Source of the DNA: Rhipicephalus microplus | Taxonomy: Eukaryota > Arthropoda > Arachnida > Ixodida > Ixodidae | Length of the DNA stretch: 64,000 bases | Assembly: GCF_043290135.1 (NCBI RefSeq) | Contig: NC_134700.1 | Span: 78,719,000 to 78,782,999, forward strand | Reading direction: 5' to 3' | Shown here: positions 21,366 through 33,104 of the stretch, piece after piece | Numbering within the stretch: the stretch's first letter is position 1 | How the letters are laid out: each line of letters begins with the position of its first letter | Made by a program: the position numbers and the translations under genes | The notes under the pieces: generated by a model | The model's database searches: none | Seen by the model: the letters and a program-made list of their open reading frames with translations, nothing else | Told to the model about the DNA's origin: nothing

Positions 21366-21521
21366 GGCGGCGTTTCCGATGGAAGCGGAAATGTTGTCGG
21401 CCCGTGTACTCAGATTTGGGTGCACGTTAAGGAACCTCAGGTGGTTGAAATTTCCGGAGCCCTCCACTACGGCGTGTCTTAAGTCATATGGTGGTTTTGG
21501 GACGTTAAACCATACTAATCG
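21366..21521 (+). mobile_element. SINE copy lacking its tRNA head
   Basis: Matches the SINE body from GGCGGCGTTTCCGATGG to the GGGACGTTAAAC end, without the tRNA-like promoter part. It is flanked by AACAACATGCT at 21355-21365 and 21522-21532, an 11-bp target duplication. It starts at nearly the same SINE position as the copy at 52991. Confidence 0.9.
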
Positions 21522-21532
21522 AACAACATGCT

Positions 21533-22157
21533 AATTTCACAAGACAAATTATGTACTATAGAACCATATTATGAGAGGCATAGCTGCGGAAAGGTAAATT
21601 AAACTATCAAAGTAATGGTAAAAAATATCAATGATGGTGTATAATTGAAACAGAGGTATAATTCAGTCTACATTATTATTGCTTAGATTCCTGAGCAAAC
21701 GCGAAAACGAATCGTCAGCGTCAATATGAGACGAGCAAAAGGCCACATTATCAGAGATTCCGATTTGATGACTTCACCATATGACGTCTTCCAACCGTCA
21801 CATATTACAGAGTGTTTGCCGGCATCATAACGTGACATAGCGTTACGTATCATGATTATGTCCACCCCCTTCTTCTAAATATCGCAAGGACGCACTCCAA
21901 CTTTTGACACATAGGTATGAACAATACCGCAATACGTGACAGTCATGTTAAGTCGTGTTGACATAATTTAAAACCAAAGCCTTCAATAAAATCTTATACT
22001 CACGTGCGTACGTCCACGCCCTGGAGCGGTGTCAGGTGTAACCTCTCGCCCTCATACTTTCTCAGCAATCACGTAATGGCACATCGACAACACACACAAA
22101 CACAAGAAAAAGTAGGCATAGTCAGTATTATGGCCACTGGCTTTCTTCGAATACACT
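21533..22157. other. No gene recognised
   Basis: AT-rich, without a supportable ORF. Part of it may be the decayed 5' portion of the C1 LTR, but I could not align it to the 3' LTR. Confidence 0.4.
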
Positions 22158-22273
22158 TTGGAATGTACGTATTTAGCGTTTGACGTGCAGGTATTTCGAC
22201 TTTTTCCTTGTACTTACATATATTTGTATGAAATGAAGGTTGTGTTTGTGTTAAAGCGTACCTGCCTTTATAT
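22158..22273 (+). repeat. C1 5' LTR, left remnant
   Basis: Aligns by eye with the 3' LTR around 36120-36236 (shared ATGAAGGTTGTGTTTGT). It ends in ATAT, where gypsy-2 begins. Its continuation, GTTCATTGCGCTCACGCC, follows gypsy-3 at 32983. Confidence 0.75.
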
Positions 22274-22444
22274 TGTTACACGACATCGGCAACGAAAGAG
22301 CATCATAGACGACGAAGACGATGAAAGCGACCATGCTCGTGTTGTTGTTGCTGCTGTTCTTCGATCTTGACTGCAGCTGCCTCTGATTCTCCCTGTATAT
22401 TTTGTAAATATATTTATTGCATTCATTCTCTCACCCCCGTGACA
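22274..22444 (+). repeat. Gypsy-2 5' LTR
   Basis: TGTTACACG...CGTGACA, 171 bp. Followed by TT and the primer-binding core TGGTGGAGGTG. Confidence 0.93.
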
Positions 22445-22515
22445 TTTGGTGGAGGTGTTGGGTACAACACGATATAACGGAGCTTCGCGGTGGCCAACGC
22501 TTGGATTTTTCCACC

Positions 22516-23727
22516 ATGGCAAACCAGGGGCCGGCTCCCGCAGAGGCGACCACTACAACAACTGTTGTCCTTCCGCAGCTAAAAGATCCTGGAACGTTCT
22601 GCGGCACAGATGATGTCGACATCAAAGAATGGCTGCCGTTGTACGAACGTACAAGTAAGAATTACCGCTGGGATGAAACTCTTACGTTAGCCAATATCCT
22701 GTTCTACTTGAAAGGAACAGCAAAAGGGTGGTTCGAGAACCACGAAGATGAAATTGGGAGCTGGGATGCGTGCAAAGAAAAGATGCGCGCCCTTTTCGGC
22801 AAGTCTGTGGCCAGAAAGGCAGCGGCCAAGAAGGAGTTGGCATCTCGTGTGTAAACGTCATCAGAGTCCTACGTGACTTACATACAGGATGTGCTTGCCC
22901 TTTGCCGAAAAGCAGACAACGGTATGGAAGAAACTGAAAAAGTAGCTCACATATTGAAAGGCATTGCAGATAATGCATTCAACCTTCTCATATGCAAAGA
23001 CTGCAACATGGTCGATGCCATCATGAAGGAGTGCCAGCATTTTGAGGCCTCAAAAAGTTGACGTATCGCCCATAATTTCACTCGACTACCAAACACAGCA
23101 GCAACCTGGTCGTGTGAAGACAGGCCTGCACTACAGACGCCGTTAACTGCAGAGCACGTGACCAAGATCATCAGACGTGAACTTAAAGCTCTGTCTCCTG
23201 CGTCCACGTGCTCCCATGCCTGTGACTCTAGCCCTCAGATGGTGCCACTGGTACATGCCATTGTGCGACAAGAGCTTTCCAATGCTGGACTGGCCTCCGA
23301 GTGCACTACAGCTTCCTCTCAGCCGATCAACCGTCATCGACCCCCTGTTTCGTATGCCCAAAGCCAAAACCTCCCGGCGCGCCCTCGCAATCCAGCCGAG
23401 TGGAGGACTGCTGACGATCGCCCGATTTGTTTCAACTGCCACCGTATCGGACACGTGGCCCGCCATCGTAACACTCAGTGGTATTGGCATCAGGCATCCT
23501 ATGGGTACACCCATCGGCCAGAGAGGGATCATGGATGCTTTCAAACTTACCGTGAGTCACCTCAGGCCACCAGTGAAGACGTTCCTTCTATGCCGCCACA
23601 TTGTAGTCGCTCTCCAACTCCGCATGCTCACCAGTCCCGTTCACCGCTCTCCCGTCGCCCATCGTCTCGCTCACCCCAATTTCGCCGACCAACGTCACCG
23701 ACTGACCACCTGCGGCGGGAAAACTAG
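22516..23727 (+). pseudogene. gag: Gypsy-2 Gag
   Basis: Starts at ATG 22516 in good context (CCACCATGG). The capsid region (DVDIKEWLPLYER, then WFENHEDEIGSW) is followed by TAA 22852 and a second stop at 23059. The frame resumes to TAG 23725. The zinc knuckle near 23430 reads CFNC-x4-H-x4-R, so the last zinc ligand is an Arg. The C-terminus is Arg/Ser/Pro-rich. The end reads G GAA AAC TAG, with pol continuing in the -1 frame as in gypsy-1. Confidence 0.85.
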
Positions 23728-26700
23728 ATGATGGAGCTCCCGCAGGTGATGCTGCATCGACCGCTTGCCCGCCAAACCCTCTGACCATGCTGCCGACTCG
23801 ACGCAACCTTATTGACGTTGAAGTAGATGACACACCCGTTACTGCATTTGTGGACACAGGGGCTCATATATCAGGGATGAATTCAGAACTTAGTTGCCAC
23901 CTTAGGAAAGTTTTAACGCCACCCACAGTGCCACTCATCCAGGTCGCCGATGGCAGCACGTTTCCCGTGCTTGGATTGTGCTCCGCGCGTATAAGTGGGC
24001 ACGGCAACTCTGCCGGCAACAGCATGCTGAAACCGCTGCTGTTTGTATTGCAGGCATTGCCGTGGGTTACGCCTACAACTTCAGCGACAAGCACCAAAAA
24101 CGAAGTTTGGGTGTTCTGTTTGTACTCATATTGTACTCCCTCCCTGTTATGACCCTCAAGCGAGGGTTGACAGTATTATTAAATAAAAAAAAAATAAAAG
24201 TGTGGCTGATCGCTTCATGACAGTGCTATTTGCAGTGCTCGAGAAATGTTCCCATGAACTTATCCTCGGCATGGACTTTTTATCCGCCCACTCTGCCCTT
24301 ATTGATTGTGGAACCGGCATGCTTCAACTTGATTTACCGTGTTACCATGACGACCCAACACCAGGTCAACCCCGTCTGTGTTCTACAAATCACGTTCGCC
24401 TAGCACATCAAGCCGTTACTTACGTGAACCTGAGATCTGTCCCTCCTGTTCCCGATAGGGACTACATGTTGACACCTAATGCTGACGTTATGCTGGCCAA
24501 AAATGTTGCCATGCCTCACACACTTTGAGAGTCACGGGAAATACAGCATCGCTTCCGATCCTAAACTTCAGCTGGTGCGCTCAATTTATCCCAGATGGTA
24601 TGACTTTGGCAAAAGTTTCTTCTATAGATGCTGCCATTTCGGCGTTCGTTGCCGATTCTTCTTCGTCCTTTGTTCCGTTCTCATCCTCGGAGAGCGCAGC
24701 GGATGTCACCATAAACAAGATGATCACTCCGGACCTTTTTCCAGCACAGACAGCTGACATCCGGCACCTGATGAAATCCTACCGCGACATCTTTGATTTT
24801 GAGGACCGCCCTTTGGGTCAGACATCCTTTGTAACTCATAAGATTAACACTGGAGACGCCAGCCCCATCCAATGACATCCTTATCGCGTCTCTAATGCTG
24901 AGCGACAAGTTACCCAGCACGAAGTTGAAGAAATGCTCAAATAAGACGTCATCTAACCTTCCTGCAGTCCACGGGCATCGCCGGTCGTGCTAGTCAAGAA
25001 GAAGGATGGCAGCTGGCACTTCTGCGTAGACCATCGTCACTTAAACAAAGTAACACGTAAGTACGTGTATACACTGCCGCGGATTAACGATGCTCTCGAC
25101 TGCCTACATGGGTCTGCCTACTTTTCATCTATCGACTTGCGATCAGGATACTGGCAGATTTCTGTCGATCATTGAGACCGTGAGAAAACCGCATTCATCA
25201 CATCGGATGGACTTTTCCAGTTCAAGGTTATGCCATTCGGATTGTGTAATGCACCAGCTACATTTGAAAGGATCATGGACTCTCTCCTGCGTGGATACAA
25301 ATGAACCACGTGCCTGTGCTATCTCGATGACGTCATCGTATTTTCCCCTACATTCGAAAGCCACCTTAGCCGCCTAACGGCTGTTCTTGAGGCTTTCCGG
25401 AAAGCAGGACTTCAGCTCAACTCTTCCAAATTTCGCTTTGGCCGTCGGGAAATCACTGTGCTGGGCCACCTTGTCACTGCTCGAGTTGTGCAACCTGGTC
25501 CTGACAAAATTCGAGTTCTCAAAGATTTTCCCATACCACGTTCCGCAAAAGATGTACGGAACTTTATCGGCCTTTGTTCCTACTTTCGACGTTTCGTAAA
25601 GAATTTTGCTGACATTGCCCGACCACTTACGGAGCTACTGAAGAAAGACATGCCTTTTTATTGGGGTACTGACCAAGCAACTGCCTTCAGCCCCCTTACA
25701 ACATTACTTACTTCCCCACCAGCCTTGCCCCATTTCGACCCGTCAGCCCATACTGAAGTTCGTACCGATGCCAGCGGACATTGAATTGGTGCTGTTGTCG
25801 CCCAGCGGCAACGAGGACAGGATCGCGTCATTGCTTATGCCAGTCGCCTCCTTTCCCCTACGGAGAGCAAGTTTTCCAATACAGAGCGTGAGTGCCTCGC
25901 ACTAGTCTGGGCAGTCGGAAAATTTCGACCGTACTTGTTTGGCCGCACCTTTTCGGAAATTACAGATCACCATGCCTTGTGCTGGCTGTCATCCCTTAAA
26001 GATCCAACTGGACGAATTGGCCATTGGGCCTTGAAACTACAAGAATACAGCTTCGACGGGGCATACAAATGTGGCCTAATGCACCAAGATGCCGACTGTC
26101 TATCCCGTCACTTCGTGGACCCACCTGACCTTTCAGCACATGATTCTGACCCTTGTGTCTTAGCCATGTCGGCTTTCACCGACATACGCAAGGAACAGCT
26201 CAGCGATGTCCACTTGCGGTCTATCATGCAGAGTCTACGTTTGCCCCACGTAGACCCGTCGCAACACTTGTTCGCTCTACGCGATGGCATTCTTTACCGA
26301 CGCAACACCAGCGCTGAGGAACCAGAGCTACTACTCGTAGTTCCTGCGACACTTAGTTTCGCTGTACTTGAACAGCTTCACGACGCCCCAACCGCGGGAC
26401 ATCTCGGGGTCACGCGCACGTACGATCGCGTGCGGTGTAGATTCTTCTGGCCAGGCCTTTACCGTTCTGTGCGCCCATACGTTGCAGCATGCGAGTCCTG
26501 CCAGCGCTTCAAACATTCCGCCGTGCCACCAGCTGGTCCGCTCTAACCCACCGTTCCCTTCTACCGCGTCGGTCTCGATCTCGTTGGACCATTTCCTACT
26601 TCTCTCACTGGAAACAAGTGGATAGCCGTAGCCACTGATTACGCCACTAGATACGCTATCACACGAGCGCTACCCACAAGCTATGCCACTGACGTCGCGG

Positions 26701-27428
26701 ACTTCTTGCTTCATGACGTAATTCTTCACCATGGTGCTCCTCGACAACTGCTGACTGATCGTGGTCGCTCATTTCTTTCAAAAGTAGTAAGTGACATCCT
26801 TCGCTCGTGTTCGACGCGTCACAAGCTCACTACGGCCTATCACCCACAAACAAATGGTCTTACCGAGTGCCTAAACCGACCATTGAAAACAATGCTCTCC
26901 GTGTACGTTTCCAAAGATCACCTTGATTGGGATAGTACTTTGCCTTATGTGACATTCGCGTACAATTCGTCGCGCCACGACACCGCTGGCTTCTCCCCCT
27001 TCTATCTATTCTTCGGACGCCATCCAGCGTTACCCTTCGAGACTCTTCTCCCATCAACTACGCAAACGGTTACCGAGTACGCCCGGGATGCCACTGCTCG
27101 GGCTCAAGTGGCCCGCCAAATCGCACGGGAACGTCTTCTTGGTTCGCAGCTCTCTCAGAAGGCCCGCTACGATAGCCATCCCAGAGTAGTTTCCTACTCT
27201 CCAGGTTCATTGTTCCTCGTCTGGACACCATGCCGTCACGTTGGCCTCTCTTCGAAGCTCCTGTGTCGCTACTCGGGGCCTTACAAAGTTTTACGCCGGC
27301 TTACCTATGTCACATACGAGATTGCTCCGTTGAACAGTCAGTCATCATCGTCCGCACCCGCTACTGACGTCGTCCACGTGACCCACCTCAAACCGTACAT
27401 ATCCGCATATGATCCTACTCTCCTTTAG
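23728..27428 (+). pseudogene. pol: Gypsy-2 Pol
   Basis: Protease with DTGAHIS near 23855, interrupted by a 200-bp insertion at 23998-24197, after which LILGMDFL follows. RT (about 24960-25400) has an intact CYLDDV box near 25320 with several stops around it. RNase H and the HHCC integrase module (about 26370-26510) are readable. The catalytic core has a TDRG Asp near 26757 and NGLTE Glu near 26855. The final frame (26706-27428) is open to the stop. It lost function by at least six stops or frameshifts. Confidence 0.87.
23998..24197 (+). mobile_element. Short insertion with A-rich end inside gypsy-2 protease
   Basis: Interrupts the protease between ARIS and VADRF codons. Flanked by AAGTG (23993-23997 and 24198-24202) and ending in an A-rich tract, like a 5'-truncated retroposed RNA. 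One frame near its end has CSVC-x4-L-x2-C, which loosely resembles a transposase C-terminal Cys-rich finger. The source is not identified. Confidence 0.65.
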
Positions 27429-27464
27429 GCGCCGAGATGGCGCTGCCAGCGGCGGTGGGTTATA

Positions 27465-27635
27465 TGTTACACGACATCGGCAACGAAAGAGCATCATAGA
27501 CGACGAAGACGATGAAAGCGACCATGCTCGTTTTGTTGTTGCTGCTGTTCTTCCATTTTGGCTGCAGCTGCCTCTGATTCTCCCTGTATATTTTGTAAAT
27601 ATATTAATTTCATTCAATATCTCACCCCCGTGACA
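27465..27635 (+). repeat. Gypsy-2 3' LTR
   Basis: 171 bp, about eight differences from 22274-22444. Preceded by a G-rich tract (GGCGGTGGG) and followed by ATTT and then gypsy-3. Confidence 0.93.
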
Positions 27636-27639
27636 ATTT

Positions 27640-27800
27640 TGTCACGTGCTTGCTCAAGAAAGACAATGGCAGTTGTGCGTGTGCCACGAAGGACTACGAA
27701 ATGTACGAAGAAGAACTCGCTTGCGCGTTTTAATTAAAAGAACGACCTGCTTCTGGTGTCTCAATCTCTGCGGCAAGATCTCTGTTTTGACGTCGTGACA
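27640..27800 (+). repeat. Gypsy-3 5' LTR
   Basis: TGTCACGTGC...CGTGACA. Directly followed by C and TGGTGGAGGTGCTGG, identical to the gypsy-1 primer-binding site. Confidence 0.92.
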
Positions 27801-27829
27801 CTGGTGGAGGTGCTGGAGCCTGAAACCGG

Positions 27830-29200
27830 ATGCAGGACAGTCTTGCTCGGACCCATTCACGTAGTCCAGAGACCCAGCCCCTCGTCACGATTCCGGTGCA
27901 CCGATTCAGTCGGCGCCTACTAGGCCTAAGTCTGGAGTCCGCACCTGTTCCGCCTCTAACCAGCATGGCAGCTCCTACCACATCCACGGCTACCCTTCCA
28001 TCACAGACCACTGTTCCCTCGCAGGCGACTCTTGAACATCCTCGCGTTCCTGAAGTTTTCCGTGGGGAAGAGTACGAGGATGTTGAGGACTGGCTCGAAC
28101 AGTTCGAATGGTTCGCTGTATCTAACCACTGGAACGAACAGCACACACTTGGCCGTGCATAATTTGCCCTGGAAGATAGCGCTCGCACGTGGTACGAGAA
28201 CCACGAGGCTACTTTCCAATCTTGGGAAGATTTCCATCGAAAGCTCCTCGCAACATTTTCGAACACAGATCGACAGGATCGCGCACAGCAACTAATTCAG
28301 GCTCGCGTACAAAAACCCAACGAAACAGCCGCCATGTACGCAGAGGGTATGATCCGCCTGTTTTGACGAGCTGACCCTGACATGCCTGAGGCGAAGAAGG
28401 TGCGTCACCTAAGGCAGGGTGTCAAAGAACCAGCGTTGCGGGCCTCGTACGAAATCCACCTACAACAGTAGATGAATTCATGAGAGGCGACTGTCATTGA
28501 GCGCGCACTGCGACAACGATACCGACACTTTGACCGCCTGCCGAACCACACGGCAGTAAGTGCGGCAGCCTAGAACACTGCCTTGTGTGAAAGTTCCCTG
28601 CGACAAATGATAAGGAAAATACTGCGTGAGAAACTTCGGGCACTCTGCGTCCCTCCTACCTAACCGCCCGTCGCATCTGTTGCCAAAATCGTCCGTCAGG
28701 AGTTGAGGCAAGCCGTTACACCACCCGCGCAAAGCCCTGAGCCACATCCAGCGAGCTACGCTGATGCGGTCTGTCGTCCTCCACTGTAATTTGTGGCGAC
28801 ACCCTTCCAGCCACGACCCACGGCCGTACCTTGGTGGCAACGGGATTCCATGAGACGACCACCAGTTCGCCTAACTGACTTGTGGCGCATGGCCGACCGT
28901 CGACCTATTTGCTTCCGCTGCGGAGAACCAGGTCACATTGCCCGCTATTGCCGTCATAGCGATTCCTGGTTCGGGAACTTTTCTCGTCCCGCTTCTTTCC
29001 GCCCTGAAGACCGTCATGCCCATGATGCCGATCAACTTTCGACTGGCCAAGCAACTACACCGCGTCGCTGCAATCTCCATCTCCTGCGCGTCACCATGAC
29101 TTCCCTCAGACCTACGCAGACGTCACCAGAGGCCGTTCACCTAGCCCGCGACGGCTACGACCTCCGGGGGCAAGGTTGCCAATCGTCGAGACACCAAAAA
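27830..29200 (+). pseudogene. gag: Gypsy-3 Gag
   Basis: ATG 27830 is followed by a segment closely similar to the gypsy-1 Gag N-terminus (IPVHRFSRRLLGL). The capsid region (EDVEDWLEQFEW) runs into TAA near 28160 and is then spread over several frames. The zinc knuckle CFRC-x4-H-x4-C is intact near 28911. The end of gag near 29160 still carries the CGACCTCCGGGGG element seen at the gypsy-1 frameshift hairpin. Confidence 0.8.
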
Positions 29201-32200
29201 GTTCCCCCTATCATCACAAGAAGATATGACGACAACTATGACGAATACCACGACGAATACTAATGCCGGTGAAGGTGTACGTGCTGATCTTCGCGTTTTC
29301 ATTGACGGACATCACGTTACAGCACTGGTCGTCACTGGCGCCGACTTTTCAATCATGCGACAAGAACTCGCCGACCGCCTTAGAAAGGTCCAGACACCGG
29401 GAACAGCGCTGCACATAAGGAGTGCTGGCGGTCAGCTGATGACTCCCACGGGTCAATGCACCACTCGACTTCGCATTGGGGATTTTAGCTTCGTGGCCAC
29501 TTTCGTCCTGTCGCCAGACTGCTGTAAAGAGCTGATTTTGGGCATGGATTTTCTTCGAGATCATGGCACTGTTATCAACATCCCTCAACGTATGGTGACG
29601 TTTTGCGCACATCTGTATGTCGACGACAGCAGCGACGAACTACGCGGCCCTTTGCGAATAGCCGACGATGTGACGCTCTCACCGAGATCCTGCTGCCTTG
29701 TGTCGGTGTCCAGTAAGTGGCCTTCCTATAAAGATGTGATAGTGGAGCACATAGTCGCTCTTTTGCTCACGCAAGGCATTTCCATCGTGAGAGGCATCCT
29801 AACGCTTACTGGTGGACAGGCAGAAATGCTCCTCACAAACTTCAGCAATGAGCGCCGTCAAATCCAGAAGGGTACCGCAATTGCCTACTTCGACAATATA
29901 GACCAAGCCGGGGATCGCTGTGCTTTGCAACCAGACGACGCGACAGTCCCTGCCTCGGCAACTTTGTCCGTGGACATCTGCTCCACCCTACCACCCTCTG
30001 ATAAGGAAGCGCCTGCTTGGACTTATACACCAATTCCAAGACTGGTTTTCGCGTACATCAAAAGTCCAGCAGACACCATTGATCAAGCACCGCATCATTT
30101 TGAAGACAACACGTGACCGATTCGGCAGAACCCCTACCGTGTGGCTCCAAAAGAACGCGAGGAGATTCAGAAGCAAGTACAGAAGATGCTCATGGATGAC
30201 GTCATACAACCTTCGAAAAGTCCTTGGGCGTCCCCCGTAGTTTTGGTCAAGAAAAAAGACGGCAGCTTGCGTTTCTGTATTGATTATCGCAAGTGTAACG
30301 AAGTCACGAAGAAAGACGTCTACCCAATGCCTCGCATAGACGATCCACTCGATCGGCTGCGTCATGCGCGCTATTTTTCTTCAGTGGACCTCCGAAGCGG
30401 CTACTGGCAAATAGAAGTCGACGAGAGAGTTCGTGAAAAAACGGCCTTTGTGACGCCTGATGGCCTTTACAAATTTAAGGTGCTTCCTTTTGGGTTGTGC
30501 TCGGCGCCAGCCACTTTTCAGCGTCTCATGGACACCGTATTATTGGTCCTGAAGTGGCAAACATGCTTGGTCTATCTGGACGATGTTGTATTCTCAGCAT
30601 CATTCGAGGAACATCTCAGCCGTCTATTCACCGTACTCCAAGCCATACGCTTGGCCGGCCTGACTTAAAACGAGAAAAAACTGGCATTTTAGTTTCAACA
30701 AACTCAGCTTCCTAGGCCATGTCATCAGTAACGAGGGTGTTTGACCTGACCCGGCCAAAATAGACGCCGTAGCGCAATAGCCTGCACCCCGTGACAAAAA
30801 GGCTGTGAGACGCTTCTTAGGGTTGTGCGCCTATTACCGGCGATTTATCGGGGACTTTTCGTCTATTGCGGCGCCATTGACGCTACTCACACGTGAGGAC
30901 GTCACCTTCTTTTGGGGTGAACAGGAGCAAATGGCATTCAATGAACTACGACAACGCCTGCAAACACCTCCAGTTTTTGCGCACTTCGACCAAGACGCCC
31001 CTACAGTGCATCACACGCATCACACTACATCACACTAGACCTACATCGCCAGCAATGTAGGTCTAGGTGCCGTTCTGGTGCAGTGGCAAGACGGCTGTGA
31101 AAGAGTAATAGCCTACGCCAGCAGAACTCTCTCTCTCACGGAGGAGAACTACTCGACCACCGAGAAGGAGTGTCTCGCCGTGGTGTGGGCAGTCGTCAAA
31201 TTTCGTCCATATTTGTACGGCTGCTCCTTCAAGGTTTTTAGCGACCATCACTCTTTGTGCTGGCTCAATAACCCTAAAGATCCATCTGGTCGTTTGGCAC
31301 GCTGTAGCCTAAGGCTTCAAGAGTTTGACATGACCGTCGTCTTTAAATCTGAGAAGAGGCACACTAACGCCGACTGTCTCTCATGGTCGCCTGTAGAAAC
31401 TGTCGCTACTGATGACGAAAACATCGACGCGGCATTCTTGGGAGTTGTCAACACAGCCACTATTGCACGAGAGCAGCGCAGTTACCCTGAGCTGTTACCA
31501 CTCATTGAATATTTAGAAGGACGACGTAAAGACGTGCCGCGGTTATTTGCTAGAGGACTGCTATTTTTTGCTTGCGAAACGATGTTCTCTATAAGAAAAA
31601 CATCTCACCAACCGGTAACCCGCACTTGCTCGTTGTGCCTGCCTCTCTTCGAAAAGAAATTATAGAAGTGTGCCATGATGAAGCAACTTCTGATCATCTA
31701 GGCTACACCCGAACACTGTGCCAACTACGATGCAAGTACTACTGACCAAAGTTACCTGCTGCTGTTGACCATCACGTGCACACTTTCACCGACTGCCAAA
31801 GACGCAAAGTGCCTCCCAGCAAGCCAGCCGGTCGTTTACATCCAGCCGAAGCACCAGAAAAGCCGTTCATTCATATTGTAATGGATTTCCTGGGTCCCTT
31901 TCCAACTTCCACAACAGGAAACAGATGGATTATTGTGGTAACTGATTACCTGTCCAGTTATGCGGAGACTAAAGCTACGCAGCGTGGCACAGCAGCAGAA
32001 GCCGCTCAGTTCTTCATCGGAAACATCGTCTTTCGGCTTGGCGCTCCGACAACAGTGATCACAGACAGAGGACCTGCCTTCACCGCAGAGCTTTTGGAGT
32101 CGGTTCTCAGACTCAGCGGTACAGCTCGCCGGAGAACAACTGGATACCATCCGCAGACAAACGGACTGACGGAGCGCCTCAATAGGACACTCACAGACAT

Positions 32201-32730
32201 GATCAGCATGTACGTTGACATGGAACATAAAAACTGGGATCAGATATTGCCGTACGTGAACTTTGCTTATATCACCACTCGACAAGAAACCACTGAAATG
32301 ACACCGTTCAGTCTGATCTATGGTCGCGAAGTCACGACAACGTTGGATGCCATGTTGCCACATGAGTGTGACGACATTTACGTAGACGTCGAAGAATTCA
32401 CTCAGCGTGCCGAAGAAGCCAGACAGCTCGCGCGCGTGCGAGCTGTCATCAGCAGCATCAAGATGCACAATGCTACGACACCCGACACAAGTTTATTAGC
32501 TACTCACCAGGCGACAAAGTGTGGGTCTGGATTCTGATACGTCGACGTGGACTGTCGGAGAAACTGCTAAGATGGTACTTTGGTCCATAAAGTGTCACAC
32601 GACGCTTGAACGACGTGAACTACGAAATCGTTCGTGACACTAATTGTAGTTCTAAGCGCCAAAAGCATTTGCCCGAAGTCTGTGCGCGTCGTGCGTATGA
32701 AACCGTATTTATCGAGTTAATTAGCTCCCG
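29201..32730 (+). pseudogene. pol: Gypsy-3 Pol
   Basis: The protease active site reads VVTGAD (codon 29331-29333) where relatives have VDTGAD, so the catalytic Asp is lost. RT is open 30141-30668 with YLDD, but one Val codon is missing after it. RNase H is damaged near 31010-31070 by a repeated CATCACAC stretch and a perfect inverted repeat. The integrase core (about 31880-32190) keeps MDFLG, TDRG and NGLTE. Multiple stops elsewhere. Confidence 0.85.
31035..31066. repeat. 12-bp inverted repeat inside RNase H
   Basis: CTAGACCTACAT (31035-31046) is the exact reverse complement of 31055-31066, with an 8-nt loop. The right arm is normal RNase H coding sequence; the left arm is extra sequence absent from gypsy-1. 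Confidence 0.9.
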
Positions 32731-32817
32731 GGTGCAGTTTTCGTACGACCACTTCATACGCCTGGTAGAGCACCTAAGTTTCGCATCGGGACGATGCTTC
32801 TTTCGAAGGGAGGCAAA

Positions 32818-32978
32818 TGTCACGTGCTTGCTCAAGACGATGGCAGTTATGCATTTGCCACGAAGGACTACGAAATGGACGAAGAAGAAGAACCCGCTTG
32901 CGCGTTCTAATTAAAAAGATCGACTTGCTTCTAGTGTCTCAATTTTTGCGGCAAGAGCTCCGTTTTGACCTCGTGACA
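32818..32978 (+). repeat. Gypsy-3 3' LTR
   Basis: 161 bp, preceded by the purine tract GAAGGGAGGCAAA and followed by ATAT. Confidence 0.92.
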
Positions 32979-32982
32979 ATAT

Positions 32983-33038
32983 GTTCATTGCGCTCACGCC
33001 AATGAAACGTGCCGGGTGGACAAGCACATATCGTGATA
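32983..33038 (+). repeat. C1 5' LTR, right remnant
   Basis: Aligns with 36237-36282 (shared GCTC-CGCC-ACGAAACGTG pattern and AAGCACATAT). It ends at about 33038; GAGCCTGCC...GGAT.CAT follows, as after the C2 5' LTR. Confidence 0.75.
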
Positions 33039-33104
33039 TTTCGTGAGCCTGCCCAGGATACATTAATTTTTGTCACGTGCCCTTGACTGTTGTGTGCGGC
33101 AAGA

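Larger units (their letters stand above)
22274..27635 (+). mobile_element. Gypsy-2: Ty3/gypsy element, degenerate
   Basis: Full-length element with 171-bp LTRs (22274-22444 and 27465-27635) differing at about eight positions. A single CCHC gag and pol in the -1 frame are broken by several stops. It belongs to a second family (gag with DDVDIKEWLPLYER, protease DTGAHIS) shared with gypsy-6. Only ATTT separates it from gypsy-3. Confidence 0.92.
27640..32978 (+). mobile_element. Gypsy-3: Ty3/gypsy element, heavily degenerate
   Basis: Same broad family as gypsy-1 (similar gag start, protease, RT and primer-binding site) but old. The 161-bp LTRs (27640-27800 and 32818-32978) differ at many positions including small indels. 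gag and pol have numerous stops. Right flank ATAT at 32979-32982. Confidence 0.92.

Noticed and set aside
22274..32978. Gypsy-2 plus gypsy-3 as one composite element sharing a middle LTR
   Set aside because: Their LTRs differ in sequence and length, and each element has its own complete LTR pair, separated by 4 bp.
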